Assembly: GCF_900101955.1 (NCBI RefSeq)
Contig: NZ_FNAQ01000001.1
Location: 62,001 to 126,000, forward strand
From: Desulfuromonas thiophila
GTDB taxonomy: Bacteria; Desulfobacterota; Desulfuromonadia; Desulfuromonadales; Desulfuromonadaceae
Reading direction: 5' to 3'
Length of the DNA: 64,000 nt
Below the pieces are notes generated by a model. It was not told the origin of the DNA. It did not search any database and saw only the letters and a program-made list of their open reading frames with translations. The stretch's first letter is position 1. Each line of letters starts with the position of its first letter. The position numbers and the translations under genes were made by a program. Shown piece after piece: positions 49,478 to 57,412 of this stretch.

Positions 49478-49520
49478 TGTGCTTCTGGTCACATTTTTTA
49501 TCTGCTGGCTGGGTTACAGT
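49478..49520 (+). promoter_or_regulatory. Crp-type site and promoter upstream of the 66-residue gene
   Basis: TGTGCTTCTGGTCACA (49478-49493) and TACAGT (49515-49520), centre about -41.5. Flanks match the HD-GYP promoter: both have GGGC(G)AATGT upstream and TACAGTGYCTGA at the -10. The transcript would have a 190-base leader containing the palindrome at 49623-49647. Confidence 0.55.
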
Positions 49521-49622
49521 GCCTGACGTGACAGGGATTGTCAGCCACGACGGATGGGGCCGGTGCCCTCCAGCGCCCAGGTGAATCCCCAGACCCGATT
49601 CGCAAAGCCAGGGCCATGTGAT

Positions 49623-49647
49623 GATACTGATAATGCTATTCAGTATC
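49623..49647. promoter_or_regulatory. AT-rich palindrome, Fur-box-like or hairpin
   Basis: Arms GATACTGA and TCAGTATC flank TAATGCTAT, in an otherwise GC-rich leader. The first 19 bases (GATACTGATAATGCTATTC) match the Fur consensus at about 14 positions by eye. It could equally be an RNA hairpin in the leader of the 66-residue gene. Confidence 0.35.
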
Positions 49648-49714
49648 TTGTAAAAGCTGAAACACGCAGCTGGCCTGCATTGGTCGCCATGTTCAGAGAA
49701 GGAGGACGTTTTCC

Positions 49715-49915
49715 GTGCTCAGCCAGTTGCCCCGCGATGACCGCCTCGATCCGGTCAAGACCAAGCTCAACGATCTGGTGGAAGAGGTTTTCAGGCATGA
49801 CGGTTACGGCCGTATCGAGGTGGATATGCGCTTTCTGCGTCGTGGCCAGAAGGAAATCATCCTGCGCTGCGGTAAGGAGTACCGCTTCGTGGTGGATTTT
49901 GTGGAAGAGGCGTGA
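49715..49915 (+). CDS. Small conserved-looking hypothetical protein
   Basis: 66 residues, highly charged (MLSQLPRDDRLDPVKTKLND start), predicted helix then beta strands (YGRIEVDMRFLRRGQKEIILRCGKEYRFVVDF). GTG 49715 has a strong GAAGGAGG site. There is no signal peptide and no family I recognise. It sits between a Crp-type promoter and the first pilin leader, and may be a small regulator; function unknown. Confidence 0.65.
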   Translation: MLSQLPRDDRLDPVKTKLNDLVEEVFRHDGYGRIEVDMRFLRRGQKEIILRCGKEYRFVVDFVEEA

Positions 49916-50000
49916 ACAGCGCCGGAGGCTAAGTGAAAAAACGCCCTCTCGCCAGCGGTGACCAGGGCAGCGAGCAGATCACGGCCGCGGGTGCGGCCAG

Positions 50001-50138
50001 CCTGTCGCGGCGGAGCGCCGGAAGGAGATGTGCACAGGCGCACAAACAGGAAAAACGGACGCGCAGTTTCCAGCCAAACCCGTCGCGAGGCGGGGGCGGA
50101 AAACCACGGATCCCCCAGGGATGGCCGGGTTGCCGGAA
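50001..50138 (+). promoter_or_regulatory. GEMM-like (c-di-GMP-I family) riboswitch candidate 1
   Basis: The core (50067-50138) has AAACC, a stem with GCGA tetraloop (CCGTC/GGCGG), GGGGCGGAAAACCACGG, a GATCCC/GGGAT stem and GGCCGGGTTGCCGGAA, following the GEMM-I layout. It differs from the usual GCAAAGCC core (here GGAAAACC). An upstream block CCTGTCGCGGCGGAG, then GCGCCGGAAGG (50001-50025), is shared with candidate 2. The 100 bases to the pilin start contain CCCCGC/GCGGGG and GGCGG/CCGCC hairpins as possible expression platform. Confidence 0.65.
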
Positions 50139-50238
50139 GCCGGACGAACAGACCAATCCGGGCCTGACCGGGCGGACCCCGCAAGCGGGGCGCGAAGGCG
50201 GGCAATCCGCCGACAACGGCAACGAAAGGGGAAGGAAA

Positions 50239-51414
50239 ATGAAACATTCGAGGTTACGTCGCTTGCTGAACCAGCTGCTGCCGGCCCTGCGCCGCCCGCG
50301 CCTGGCCGCCCAGCAGGGCTTCACCCTGCTGGAAATCCTGGTGGTGCTCACCATCATGGGCTTCCTCATCGCCATGGTGGCGCCGCGCCTGTCCGGCATC
50401 ACCAGCGGCGCCGGCGGCACCGTGTGCGACAGCAACAAGGGGCGGGGCCGCGATTACGTCGCGGGTTTTTATGAGAAGTACAACCGCTATCCCAACAAGC
50501 TGACCAACCTGGTCATGGACGACGCTGCTGTTGCGATGGGCACTGCGGGCAAGTTCCAGATTGTACCGGTTGACGATCAGGACCCCGAAACCAAAGCCGA
50601 GGTCATCAAATACGAGCAGGCCAGCGCCTTCCGTCATCTGGTGCATCATCTCAATGCCGCCGAAGCCAAGGAGCTGATCGGCCTGGGCATCACCCATCTG
50701 GTCAACCTCAACGACTACACTGGCCTGGCGGACAACGGCTCGGGCGGCTATCAGGCGGCCACGGGCCGTGATGCCAGCGGCCCCGGCCGGCTGGGCAACT
50801 GGCGTCCTGTCAATGCCATCGCCACACCAGCGCCCCTGCGTGAGGTGGTGAAGGTGCAGGAGGGCCTCGGCGTGGCCATGTCCGGCTGCGGCGCGGTTGA
50901 TCCGGCGGCCAACACGTTCTTCTTTACCCAGGGCGAGCGCAACTGGGGCATGGAAGACACCTTCGGCCGCATTGTCCTGACCATTGGGCCGGACAGTGAA
51001 CTGGTGGAAAAGGGCATGATCACCAAGGCCGGCACCGCGCCCGGCGGCCAGCGCAACAGCGATCTGTACACCTTTGACGAATATGCCGTCATCCTGCCGC
51101 GTCTTGAAGCCACCAGCGCCCGTCTGACTGATTCCGCCGCCACCTTTGCTGCCTGCTGGGGTAGTGGCACGACAAACGCGAACACTCTCAAGAACGTGAC
51201 CAAGTTCATCTGGCCCAAGGGCCAGGGTCCGGCCGAGGGTAGCGCGGGCTGGACCGCCAGTGGTTACACCATTGCCACCAACCTGATGAATCTGGCTGTC
51301 CGGCAGCAGGTTGACCTGACGGCGGCGCAGGAGCCCTGGCAGTTCATGAAGCAGCGCGATCAGGGTGGCGACCAGTACGGTTACAACCTCAACGGCAACC
51401 CATACTTGCAGTAA
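50239..51414 (+). CDS. Large prepilin-like protein 1
   Basis: 391 residues. A long basic leader of 27 residues ends in glycine, and the mature protein begins FTLLEILVVLTIMGFLIAM with Phe+1 and Glu+5, the prepilin peptidase and assembly signature. The remaining 340 residues form a large globular domain, far larger than ordinary type IV pilins (about 60-180). It is clearly homologous to the next pilin (for example FGRIVLTIGPDSELV and YAVILPRLEAT). GGGGAAGG precedes ATG 50239. A long upstream frame is open but lies over the riboswitch. Confidence 0.85.
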   Translation: MKHSRLRRLLNQLLPALRRPRLAAQQGFTLLEILVVLTIMGFLIAMVAPRLSGITSGAGGTVCDSNKGRGRDYVAGFYEKYNRYPNKLTNLVMDDAAVAMGTAGKFQIVPVDDQDPETKAEVIKYEQASAFRHLVHHLNAAEAKELIGLGITHLVNLNDYTGLADNGSGGYQAATGRDASGPGRLGNWRPVNAIATPAPLREVVKVQEGLGVAMSGCGAVDPAANTFFFTQGERNWGMEDTFGRIVLTIGPDSELVEKGMITKAGTAPGGQRNSDLYTFDEYAVILPRLEATSARLTDSAATFAACWGSGTTNANTLKNVTKFIWPKGQGPAEGSAGWTASGYTIATNLMNLAVRQQVDLTAAQEPWQFMKQRDQGGDQYGYNLNGNPYLQ

Positions 51415-51464
51415 CAGCAAGGACGCGGCGAGCCGCGCCGCAACGGAAGGGATGAACCCGATAC

Positions 51465-51492
51465 CGGCCCGCCGCAAAGGCGCGGCGGGCCG
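51465..51492 (+). terminator. GC hairpin after prepilin 1
   Basis: An 11-bp perfect stem CGGCCCGCCGC with its complement and a six-base loop. There is no T-run, so it may stabilise the mRNA end or act with Rho rather than terminate alone. Confidence 0.45.
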
Positions 51493-51549
51493 ACAACACA
51501 ACAGCAGGAGAGGAGGTGTCACGGGCCGTACGGGCCGCCAAGCGGTCCG

Positions 51550-51664
51550 CCTGTCGCGGCAGGGCGCCGGAAGGGAACAAGGCAGTCTTTCCGATCAAGC
51601 CTAACCCGTCGCGAGGCGGGGGCGGAAAACCACGGATCCCTCGGGGATGGCCGGGTCGCCGGAA
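51550..51664 (+). promoter_or_regulatory. GEMM-like (c-di-GMP-I family) riboswitch candidate 2
   Basis: The core (51588-51664) is almost identical to candidate 1 from AACCCGTCGCGAGGCG through CCGGAA; only the P2 loop and two or three bases differ. The upstream block CCTGTCGCGGCAGGG, then GCGCCGGAAGG, is also shared, but the spacer between the block and TTTCC is 13 rather than 41 bases. The distance to the pilin start is again 99 bases. TTTCC could pair with either the upstream or downstream CCGGAA. Confidence 0.65.
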
Positions 51665-51763
51665 CAAGAAAAGGTCGATAGCCAGGTCGTAACTGCTTCG
51701 TGGCAGACCCTCGGGCGGGGTTGTCGCGCAACACCCACGTATCCTTCAGGGAGAATGAACACA

Positions 51764-52888
51764 ATGAAAGCTGTTCTGCTGAAAAAACTGCGCCGTCTGC
51801 AGGCGCAACAGGGTTTTACCCTGCTCGAAATCCTCGTCGTGCTCACCATCATGGGCTTTTTGATCGCCATGGTCGCCCCGCGTCTGGCCGGCATCTCCGG
51901 CGGCGCCGTCGATACCGTCTGCGACAGCAACCAGAACCGCATGGTCAGCTATCTGGGGGCCTATTTTGAAAAGACCAACCGCTTCCCGGACAAACTGACC
52001 AACCTGGTGTCGGAACTGGCAACGGCTGACACCTATACCATCCCCGCGGTTTCCGATGACGATCCGGAAAACGGGCCGGAAACCCTGGCTTCCGAGTTCA
52101 TGGGCCGCAACCACTTCCGCATTCACTATCTGAATGCCAAGGAAGTTGCCGAACTCAAGGGCATGGGCATCGTCAACCTGTTCAACCTGAATGCCTATGA
52201 GTGGATGGACGATGCTGGCACTCTCAAGGCGGGTTATGACGCTGCTGGTACCAACCCGACCGAAGTGGCGTTCACAGCCATTACCGCTGCTGACCAAAAA
52301 CCCTCCATGGAGCAGGTTGCTCTGAAAACTGCCGCCACAACTGGTGACGTTCTGGACAACCCCATTGCCGTGGCCATGGTCGGCATGGGCGTTGCTTCCA
52401 ATGCCGATGCCGCTTTCGCAGTCGCTGACGAAGAGCGCGGTTGGGGTGAGCCGGACTTCCTTGGCCGCATCGTGCTGGGCATGGGTCCGGAATCGGGCCT
52501 GATCACCGCCGGCATCATCAGCAACGCCGCCCATTGCCCCGGCGGCATCCAGAATGCCGACAACGTCACCTACAACGACTACAACGTTGTGCTGCCCCGC
52601 CTGGCCTCTACTGTTGACCGCATGACGTCGACGAATCTGCCCGCTACCGCGATTGCTACTCCAAAAGCGCTGAAAGCCGCTGCTTATGACGACGAGCCCG
52701 CAGCTTCTTACAACATTGTCGATCAAACAACGAATACGGACAACTTGAACCTGCGTACCCGCACCTTCGACATCACCGCAGCTCAGGAATCCTACCAGTA
52801 CGCCACCCAGTGCCCCGAGGGCCATATGTATCCCGAGGATGACGGCGAGTTCTGGGGTATCGACCTGCTTAACGACAACACCATCTAA
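51764..52888 (+). CDS. Large prepilin-like protein 2
   Basis: 374 residues. A 17-residue leader ends in glycine, then FTLLEILVVLTIMGFLIAM as in prepilin 1. The large C-terminal domain aligns along its length with prepilin 1 (FLGRIVLGMGPESGL, YNVVLPRLAST, ITAAQESYQYA). ATG 51764 is 10 bases from AGGGAG; ATG 51755 is too close. The base composition is slightly less GC-rich toward the 3' end. It is followed by a strong terminator. Confidence 0.85.
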   Translation: MKAVLLKKLRRLQAQQGFTLLEILVVLTIMGFLIAMVAPRLAGISGGAVDTVCDSNQNRMVSYLGAYFEKTNRFPDKLTNLVSELATADTYTIPAVSDDDPENGPETLASEFMGRNHFRIHYLNAKEVAELKGMGIVNLFNLNAYEWMDDAGTLKAGYDAAGTNPTEVAFTAITAADQKPSMEQVALKTAATTGDVLDNPIAVAMVGMGVASNADAAFAVADEERGWGEPDFLGRIVLGMGPESGLITAGIISNAAHCPGGIQNADNVTYNDYNVVLPRLASTVDRMTSTNLPATAIATPKALKAAAYDDEPAASYNIVDQTTNTDNLNLRTRTFDITAAQESYQYATQCPEGHMYPEDDGEFWGIDLLNDNTI

Positions 52889-52913
52889 TCAGCCCGGCTG
52901 ATGTTTCACCCCC

Positions 52914-52944
52914 GGCGGGGGCACTGCAGTGCCCCCGCCATTTT
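52914..52944 (+). terminator. Terminator after prepilin 2
   Basis: A perfect 26-base palindrome (GGCGGGGGCACTG and its complement, 52914-52939) followed by ATTTTCC. It separates the two pilin genes from the downstream secretion operon. The 52945-53131 stretch shows no gene. Confidence 0.75.
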
Positions 52945-53131
52945 CCGGCCGGTTCGTGGCTTGAGGGCGGCGCTTGGGTGCGCAAGGGTCGCCCCCAGAT
53001 CATGAAAAGCAGGGATACCGAAGGTGTCAGCCGTCCCGCCCGTGCGTCGTGGGGCCGGGGCTGGCCTTCAATGCGGACGGGGCCGGCGGCCCCTGTTCGA
53101 AAAAGGGCGCGGGCTGGCCCGGGGAGTGCGA

Positions 53132-53770
53132 ATGAACGAGCAGAGTGTGCAGCAGAGGGAACAACAACGCGAGCAACAGCGGGAACCGATGACCTGGCCG
53201 GTGCAATCGGCTGTCGCGCGTGGCCGTGCCGGTAGCCCGGCGGAAACCGTGCCGGCGCGGACGGAAGCGCGGCTGGTGGCCGCCCCCGGCTGGGAGCCGG
53301 CGCGGTTGCGGCCGGATGGCAGTCGCCGGCTGGGGGAAGCGGTCGGCTGCGCGCGGGGGGCCGTGCCGCGCCAGATCGGCCATGAGGGCGCGACGGCGCA
53401 ACGGGCCGAGCTGCTGGTGGCCGGGCCGGAGGTGGAGGCCTCGGCCGGCCAGCTGCTGGTGACGCGCAACCGCGATCTGACCGCGCGGGAAATTCCGCTG
53501 CGCTTTGTGCTGGAAAAGGCGGTCTGGAAATTCGGCAAGTTGCGCCTGTGGGGTTCGGTGCGCAATCCGGCGGCGCAGCCCTATGGCTGCGTCAGGGTGG
53601 TGTTCACCGCGCGCGACCTGGAGGGCCGTTTTCTCGGCCGCAAGGCCTGGTTTGTCGATCCCTGGCATGTCGGTTGCGGTCAGGTGGGCTATATCGAGGA
53701 CTATTTCGTCGATTGTGAAGGTCGCCGGCCGGCAACCATCGAGTACGCCGTGCAGGGCGAAAGACGCTGA
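53132..53770 (+). CDS. Hypothetical protein with FxLYD-like C-terminal domain
   Basis: 212 residues. A Gln/Glu/Arg-rich N-terminus (QREQQREQQREP) is followed by a variable basic stretch. The last 90 residues look like an immunoglobulin-like FxLYD domain (LWGSVRNPAAQPYGCVRVVFTARDLEGRFLG). There is no signal peptide. GGGGAG lies seven bases before ATG 53132. It is the first gene of the secretion operon or sits just before it; its role is unknown. Confidence 0.65.
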   Translation: MNEQSVQQREQQREQQREPMTWPVQSAVARGRAGSPAETVPARTEARLVAAPGWEPARLRPDGSRRLGEAVGCARGAVPRQIGHEGATAQRAELLVAGPEVEASAGQLLVTRNRDLTAREIPLRFVLEKAVWKFGKLRLWGSVRNPAAQPYGCVRVVFTARDLEGRFLGRKAWFVDPWHVGCGQVGYIEDYFVDCEGRRPATIEYAVQGERR

Positions 53771-53805
53771 CAGCCGCTGGTGGCGGTCGCGGGCGGAAAT
53801 CGACC

Positions 53806-55887
53806 ATGAAGGAATTCCTGCTTATCGGGTCGTCCTGGCCCCGGCAGCGCCAGGCGGTGGGGCAGGCCGGCTTCACCCTGCTGGAGGTGTTGCTGGTGCT
53901 GTTTGTCCTCGGCCTGATGGCCGCCATGGTGCTGCCGGCCATTGGCGGACTGGATAACCGCGCCCGTGCCGAGATCACCCGCGCCAACATGGCGCTGCTG
54001 CGCAACGCCATTGTCGGGCCGGCGGATCGTTTTGACGCCGAGGGCCGGCCGCTGGTGGGCGGCTATGTCGGCGATCTGCACCGCTGGCCCGATCTGTGGG
54101 AGCCGCGCGCGGAAATCCGCCCCAGCGCCAGTGTCTCCGGCTGGGACAGCCCGGCGAGCATGACGCCCGGTCTGGGTCAGGGGCCGGACTACCGGATGGA
54201 CGAGAATCTGGTCTTCTTCCGTCCATCCGGCAGTTTCAAGGCCAGGCGCTGGCACTGGCAGCGGCCCTACCGGCGGCTTTACGACGACACGACCAATAAC
54301 GCCGATCATATCGGCGGGCTGGAAACGGAAAACGAGGGCCAGCCGCGCGGCCTGTGGACACGCTATCCCGAGGATCTGCCGTTTGATATCGGCGCCGGCG
54401 CCAGCCCGCACCGGGCGCCGGGGTTTGACCTGGGGCCGAACTGGAAAGGGCCGTACATCAACCCGCCGCTGGATGGGTTGCTGGCCGATGCCGACCATCT
54501 GGCGACCAGCGATGCCGATTACGCGGCATTGGAGCCGCGCTGGCACAGCAGTGGCGCCCATGCCAACCACGAAACCTGGGAGGATGGCGACTACCTCCCC
54601 GCGCCAGCGGAGCCTGGCGAGTTCTTTGACGACAAGGAATCTTTTCGGCTGTTGCAAAATGATGGCCGCCTTGTCGATGGCTGGGGCCGGGCGCTGCGTT
54701 TCTTCATCACCGCCGACCCGGACGCTGCCGGTGAAACCCTGTTCTGGATTCTGTCGGAAGGGCCGGATCGAGCGGCTGAATACCCGAACAAGGGCACCTG
54801 TGCCAGCCATGCCTGGACACCGGACGCGAACGACATCATGAGTCAGGGCTACGACCCCGAGGCCGCTGTCAATCAGGATAACATTGTCATGAAACTGAGC
54901 TCGCGCGACTGGCGCGCCCTGCTGGCGCAGGAGAATCGCCGCAAGAGCGAGGCCACCGCCGCCCTGTTGCAGCGGCTGCGGCAGGCCCTCATCGGCGCGG
55001 CGCCGACGGGTTTCAACAGTGGCTTTACCGCGCATCTGGAGCGCTGGCCCCGGCTGTTTCGCTGGGAGTCTGCCGCTTCGGACTGGGACGATCAGGAGGG
55101 TGCGACGGCCTACAGCGTCGGTCAGCCGCGCGAACTGTGGACGGCGACACCCACCGCCGACAGCAGTGACGATCTGGCTCCTCAGGGCTGGGGTCTGGGC
55201 TGGCAGCGTGCCTATCTGGACGCGCCGGCCGGCGCGGGGGCCGATCAGCAATTGCGCGATGCCTGGGGTCGCGAGCTGCTGCTGTTTCATGACGCCGGCG
55301 GGAATGCGCTGCTGCTCCTCTCGCGCGGGGCGGACGGGCTTTATGCTTTCGGTAGTACGGTCGATGGCGCGGGGCAGGAGCCGGCCAATGCCACGGAGGA
55401 TTTCGATCTGGACGCCTATGATCCGGTTACCCCCTCCAATCAGGACAATGTGGTGTTGCGGCTCGACGCCGTTCTGTGGCGGCCGGGGTATTTTCTCCTG
55501 CCCCGCGTGACCCTGTTCAATATCGATCCGGCTACCTGCCGCGCGACCTTCCACCGCAGCGCGGCGCTGGTGGATGGGGTGGACCGGCTGAAGGCGGGTG
55601 TCGATGGGGTGGTGACCGACGCCGATGGCGATGGCGCGGCGGATGACTGGGTGATTGGCGACGGCACGGCGGTGAACCCGGCCTTTGCCTGCAGTGACCT
55701 GAGCAGTCATCAAGGCGCCAGCGGCGCGCGCTATCTGCTGTTGTGGCACGACGCCGACGACAATGGCGAACTCGACAGCGGCGAGCCCTGCCAGGCGCTG
55801 ATCTATCCCCTGTTGCCGCTGGCCGGGACCGGGGTGCAGCCGGCGTTGACCCTGGATGCGAGCGTGGATTTTCATGCGGCGCCCTGA
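53806..55887 (+). CDS. Giant pseudopilin with internal duplication
   Basis: 693 residues. A 22-residue leader ends in glycine, then FTLLEVLLVLFVLGLMAAM (Glu+5), so it is a prepilin peptidase substrate. The exported part is two homologous halves of about 300 residues: NMALLRNAIVG/HRWPDLWE and AALLQRLRQALIG/ERWPRLFRWE; DGWGRALRFF and DAWGRELLLF; VNQDNIVMKLSSRDWR and SNQDNVVLRLDAVLWR. A third short segment with Asp-rich DADGDGAADDW may bind calcium. The size is extreme for a pseudopilin. Confidence 0.82.
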   Translation: MKEFLLIGSSWPRQRQAVGQAGFTLLEVLLVLFVLGLMAAMVLPAIGGLDNRARAEITRANMALLRNAIVGPADRFDAEGRPLVGGYVGDLHRWPDLWEPRAEIRPSASVSGWDSPASMTPGLGQGPDYRMDENLVFFRPSGSFKARRWHWQRPYRRLYDDTTNNADHIGGLETENEGQPRGLWTRYPEDLPFDIGAGASPHRAPGFDLGPNWKGPYINPPLDGLLADADHLATSDADYAALEPRWHSSGAHANHETWEDGDYLPAPAEPGEFFDDKESFRLLQNDGRLVDGWGRALRFFITADPDAAGETLFWILSEGPDRAAEYPNKGTCASHAWTPDANDIMSQGYDPEAAVNQDNIVMKLSSRDWRALLAQENRRKSEATAALLQRLRQALIGAAPTGFNSGFTAHLERWPRLFRWESAASDWDDQEGATAYSVGQPRELWTATPTADSSDDLAPQGWGLGWQRAYLDAPAGAGADQQLRDAWGRELLLFHDAGGNALLLLSRGADGLYAFGSTVDGAGQEPANATEDFDLDAYDPVTPSNQDNVVLRLDAVLWRPGYFLLPRVTLFNIDPATCRATFHRSAALVDGVDRLKAGVDGVVTDADGDGAADDWVIGDGTAVNPAFACSDLSSHQGASGARYLLLWHDADDNGELDSGEPCQALIYPLLPLAGTGVQPALTLDASVDFHAAP

Positions 55888-57412
55888 TCTGTCCCGGCTG
55901 AAGCCGAAGTGGCTGCAGGCCGGATTGGCGCGTCTTGGCGGGCTGCTGCCGGCCACCCCTGTGCTGGCGGTGGAGGTGACCAGCGAGCGGTTGCTGGGGG
56001 CGGTGGTGCGTGGCCGTGGCCGCCAGATCGAGCTGGTCGATTTCGCCGCGCTGGAGCGGCGCCAGGCCGGCGAGGATCTGCCGGATATCGAGGATCTCAG
56101 GGTGCTGGTCCAGCGCCTCAACTATGCGGGTCAGGCTCTGGTGTTGAGCACGCCGCTGGCGCGCAGCGTGCAGATGGCGGTGAACGCCCAACGGGTGCGC
56201 AGTCTGACGCCTTACCGGCTGGCCGAGTCGCTGCGCTGGGAGGTGGAGCCCTACACCGGCATCGGTGGGATGCAGGCCCTGGTGGCCGTCGAGCCGGTTG
56301 CGCGCGGTGAGGATCTGGCTCTGGCGCTGGAGCAGGGCCAGGATGTGGATGTGCAGCTGGCGGTGATGGAGCGCAACGCCCTGTTGGCCCTCAAGCGCCT
56401 GTGCCGTCGGGCCGGTTTGCGGCTGCGGCGGGTCTATCCGCCGGACAGCTGTTTCTATGTGCCGGTGGCGGGAGATGAAGGGGCCCAGGCGGTGCTGGAT
56501 GTCGGCGCCGATTTTTCCAGCTTTGTGGTGCTGCAGGGGCGTCAGCCGCTGCAGATCGCGACCTATCCGGTCGGGCTGGAGGTGCTGCGTGAACTGGTGC
56601 GCGGCGAGGCGGTGGCCGAGGTGGAACAGTCGCTGCGCTATCTGCTGCAGCAGGTGCCGGCGCCGGCGCCTCTGCTGATAACCGGCGCCGGGGCGCAGGA
56701 CGCCGGGGTGCTGGCCTGGCTGGACGGGCAGAGCCCGACGGGGGCTCAATCCCTGGCGCTGCGGCGTGTCGGCCGGCTGACCAGTGCCGCCCACGATGGC
56801 CAGAATGCCCTGTTCGCCACGGCCGTGGGCGCGGCCTGGCGCGAACTGGGCGGCCGACGCTGGCGTCAGGCGGGACTGACCGATGTGCCGCCGCTGGTGG
56901 TGCGGTTGCGCGACAGCGCCTATCTGATGCCGTTGGTGGTGGCGGCGCTGCTGGCGGTGACCCTGTTTGGTCATTACGAGTGGATGGTGCTGCAGAAACG
57001 GCGCTATGACGCCCGCATTGTGGAACTGGGGCGCGAGGTGGCCCAGCGCAAGGACAAGGACGCCGAATACAAGAAGAAGAAGACTGAGAGCGAAGCGCTG
57101 ACAGAGGAAATCACGCTGTTCAAAAAGCGCATCGCCTTTGTCGAGGGGGGCTCCGATGGCAACCTGCAGCGTCAGTTGGATGTGCTGCTGGCCCTGGCGC
57201 TGGTGCCGGAAAACACCGCGCTGAGTCAGTTGGAACAGTTGCCCGACGGCCAGTTTCGGCTGGAGGGGCTGACGGGCCGGCCCGACAGCCTGAGCCGTTT
57301 TGCCCTGGCGTTGCAGCGTCAGCCCTGGTGCGCCCAGGTGGTGGTGGAAAGCCTTGAGCAGGGCAGCGGTGGCTTCGACTTTCGTCTGCGGCTGGAGCCT
57401 GCCGATGCGTAA
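55874..57412 (+). CDS. PilM/MshI/GspL-like assembly protein
   Basis: About 512 residues. A cytoplasmic actin-like PilM/GspL domain (LAVEVTSERLLGAVV, LDVGADFSSFVVLQG) is joined through one membrane helix (about 350-372) to a coiled coil and a PilN-like periplasmic domain. It thus combines PilM and PilN in one chain, as in MshI and GspL. The start could be ATG 55856 or 55874; both overlap the pseudopilin. It precedes a PilO-like gene with an eight-base overlap. Confidence 0.82.
   Translation: MRRPDLSRLKPKWLQAGLARLGGLLPATPVLAVEVTSERLLGAVVRGRGRQIELVDFAALERRQAGEDLPDIEDLRVLVQRLNYAGQALVLSTPLARSVQMAVNAQRVRSLTPYRLAESLRWEVEPYTGIGGMQALVAVEPVARGEDLALALEQGQDVDVQLAVMERNALLALKRLCRRAGLRLRRVYPPDSCFYVPVAGDEGAQAVLDVGADFSSFVVLQGRQPLQIATYPVGLEVLRELVRGEAVAEVEQSLRYLLQQVPAPAPLLITGAGAQDAGVLAWLDGQSPTGAQSLALRRVGRLTSAAHDGQNALFATAVGAAWRELGGRRWRQAGLTDVPPLVVRLRDSAYLMPLVVAALLAVTLFGHYEWMVLQKRRYDARIVELGREVAQRKDKDAEYKKKKTESEALTEEITLFKKRIAFVEGGSDGNLQRQLDVLLALALVPENTALSQLEQLPDGQFRLEGLTGRPDSLSRFALALQRQPWCAQVVVESLEQGSGGFDFRLRLEPADA

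Noticed and set aside
49601-49613. CGCAAAGCCAGGG, like the GEMM-I core
   Set aside because: The AAACC-GNRA stem before it and GCCGGGTTGCC after it are missing, so it is probably coincidental.
49933-50238. N-terminal extension of prepilin 1
   Set aside because: The frame is open, but it covers the riboswitch candidate and lacks prepilin leader features; ATG 50239 has a strong ribosome site and a proper leader.
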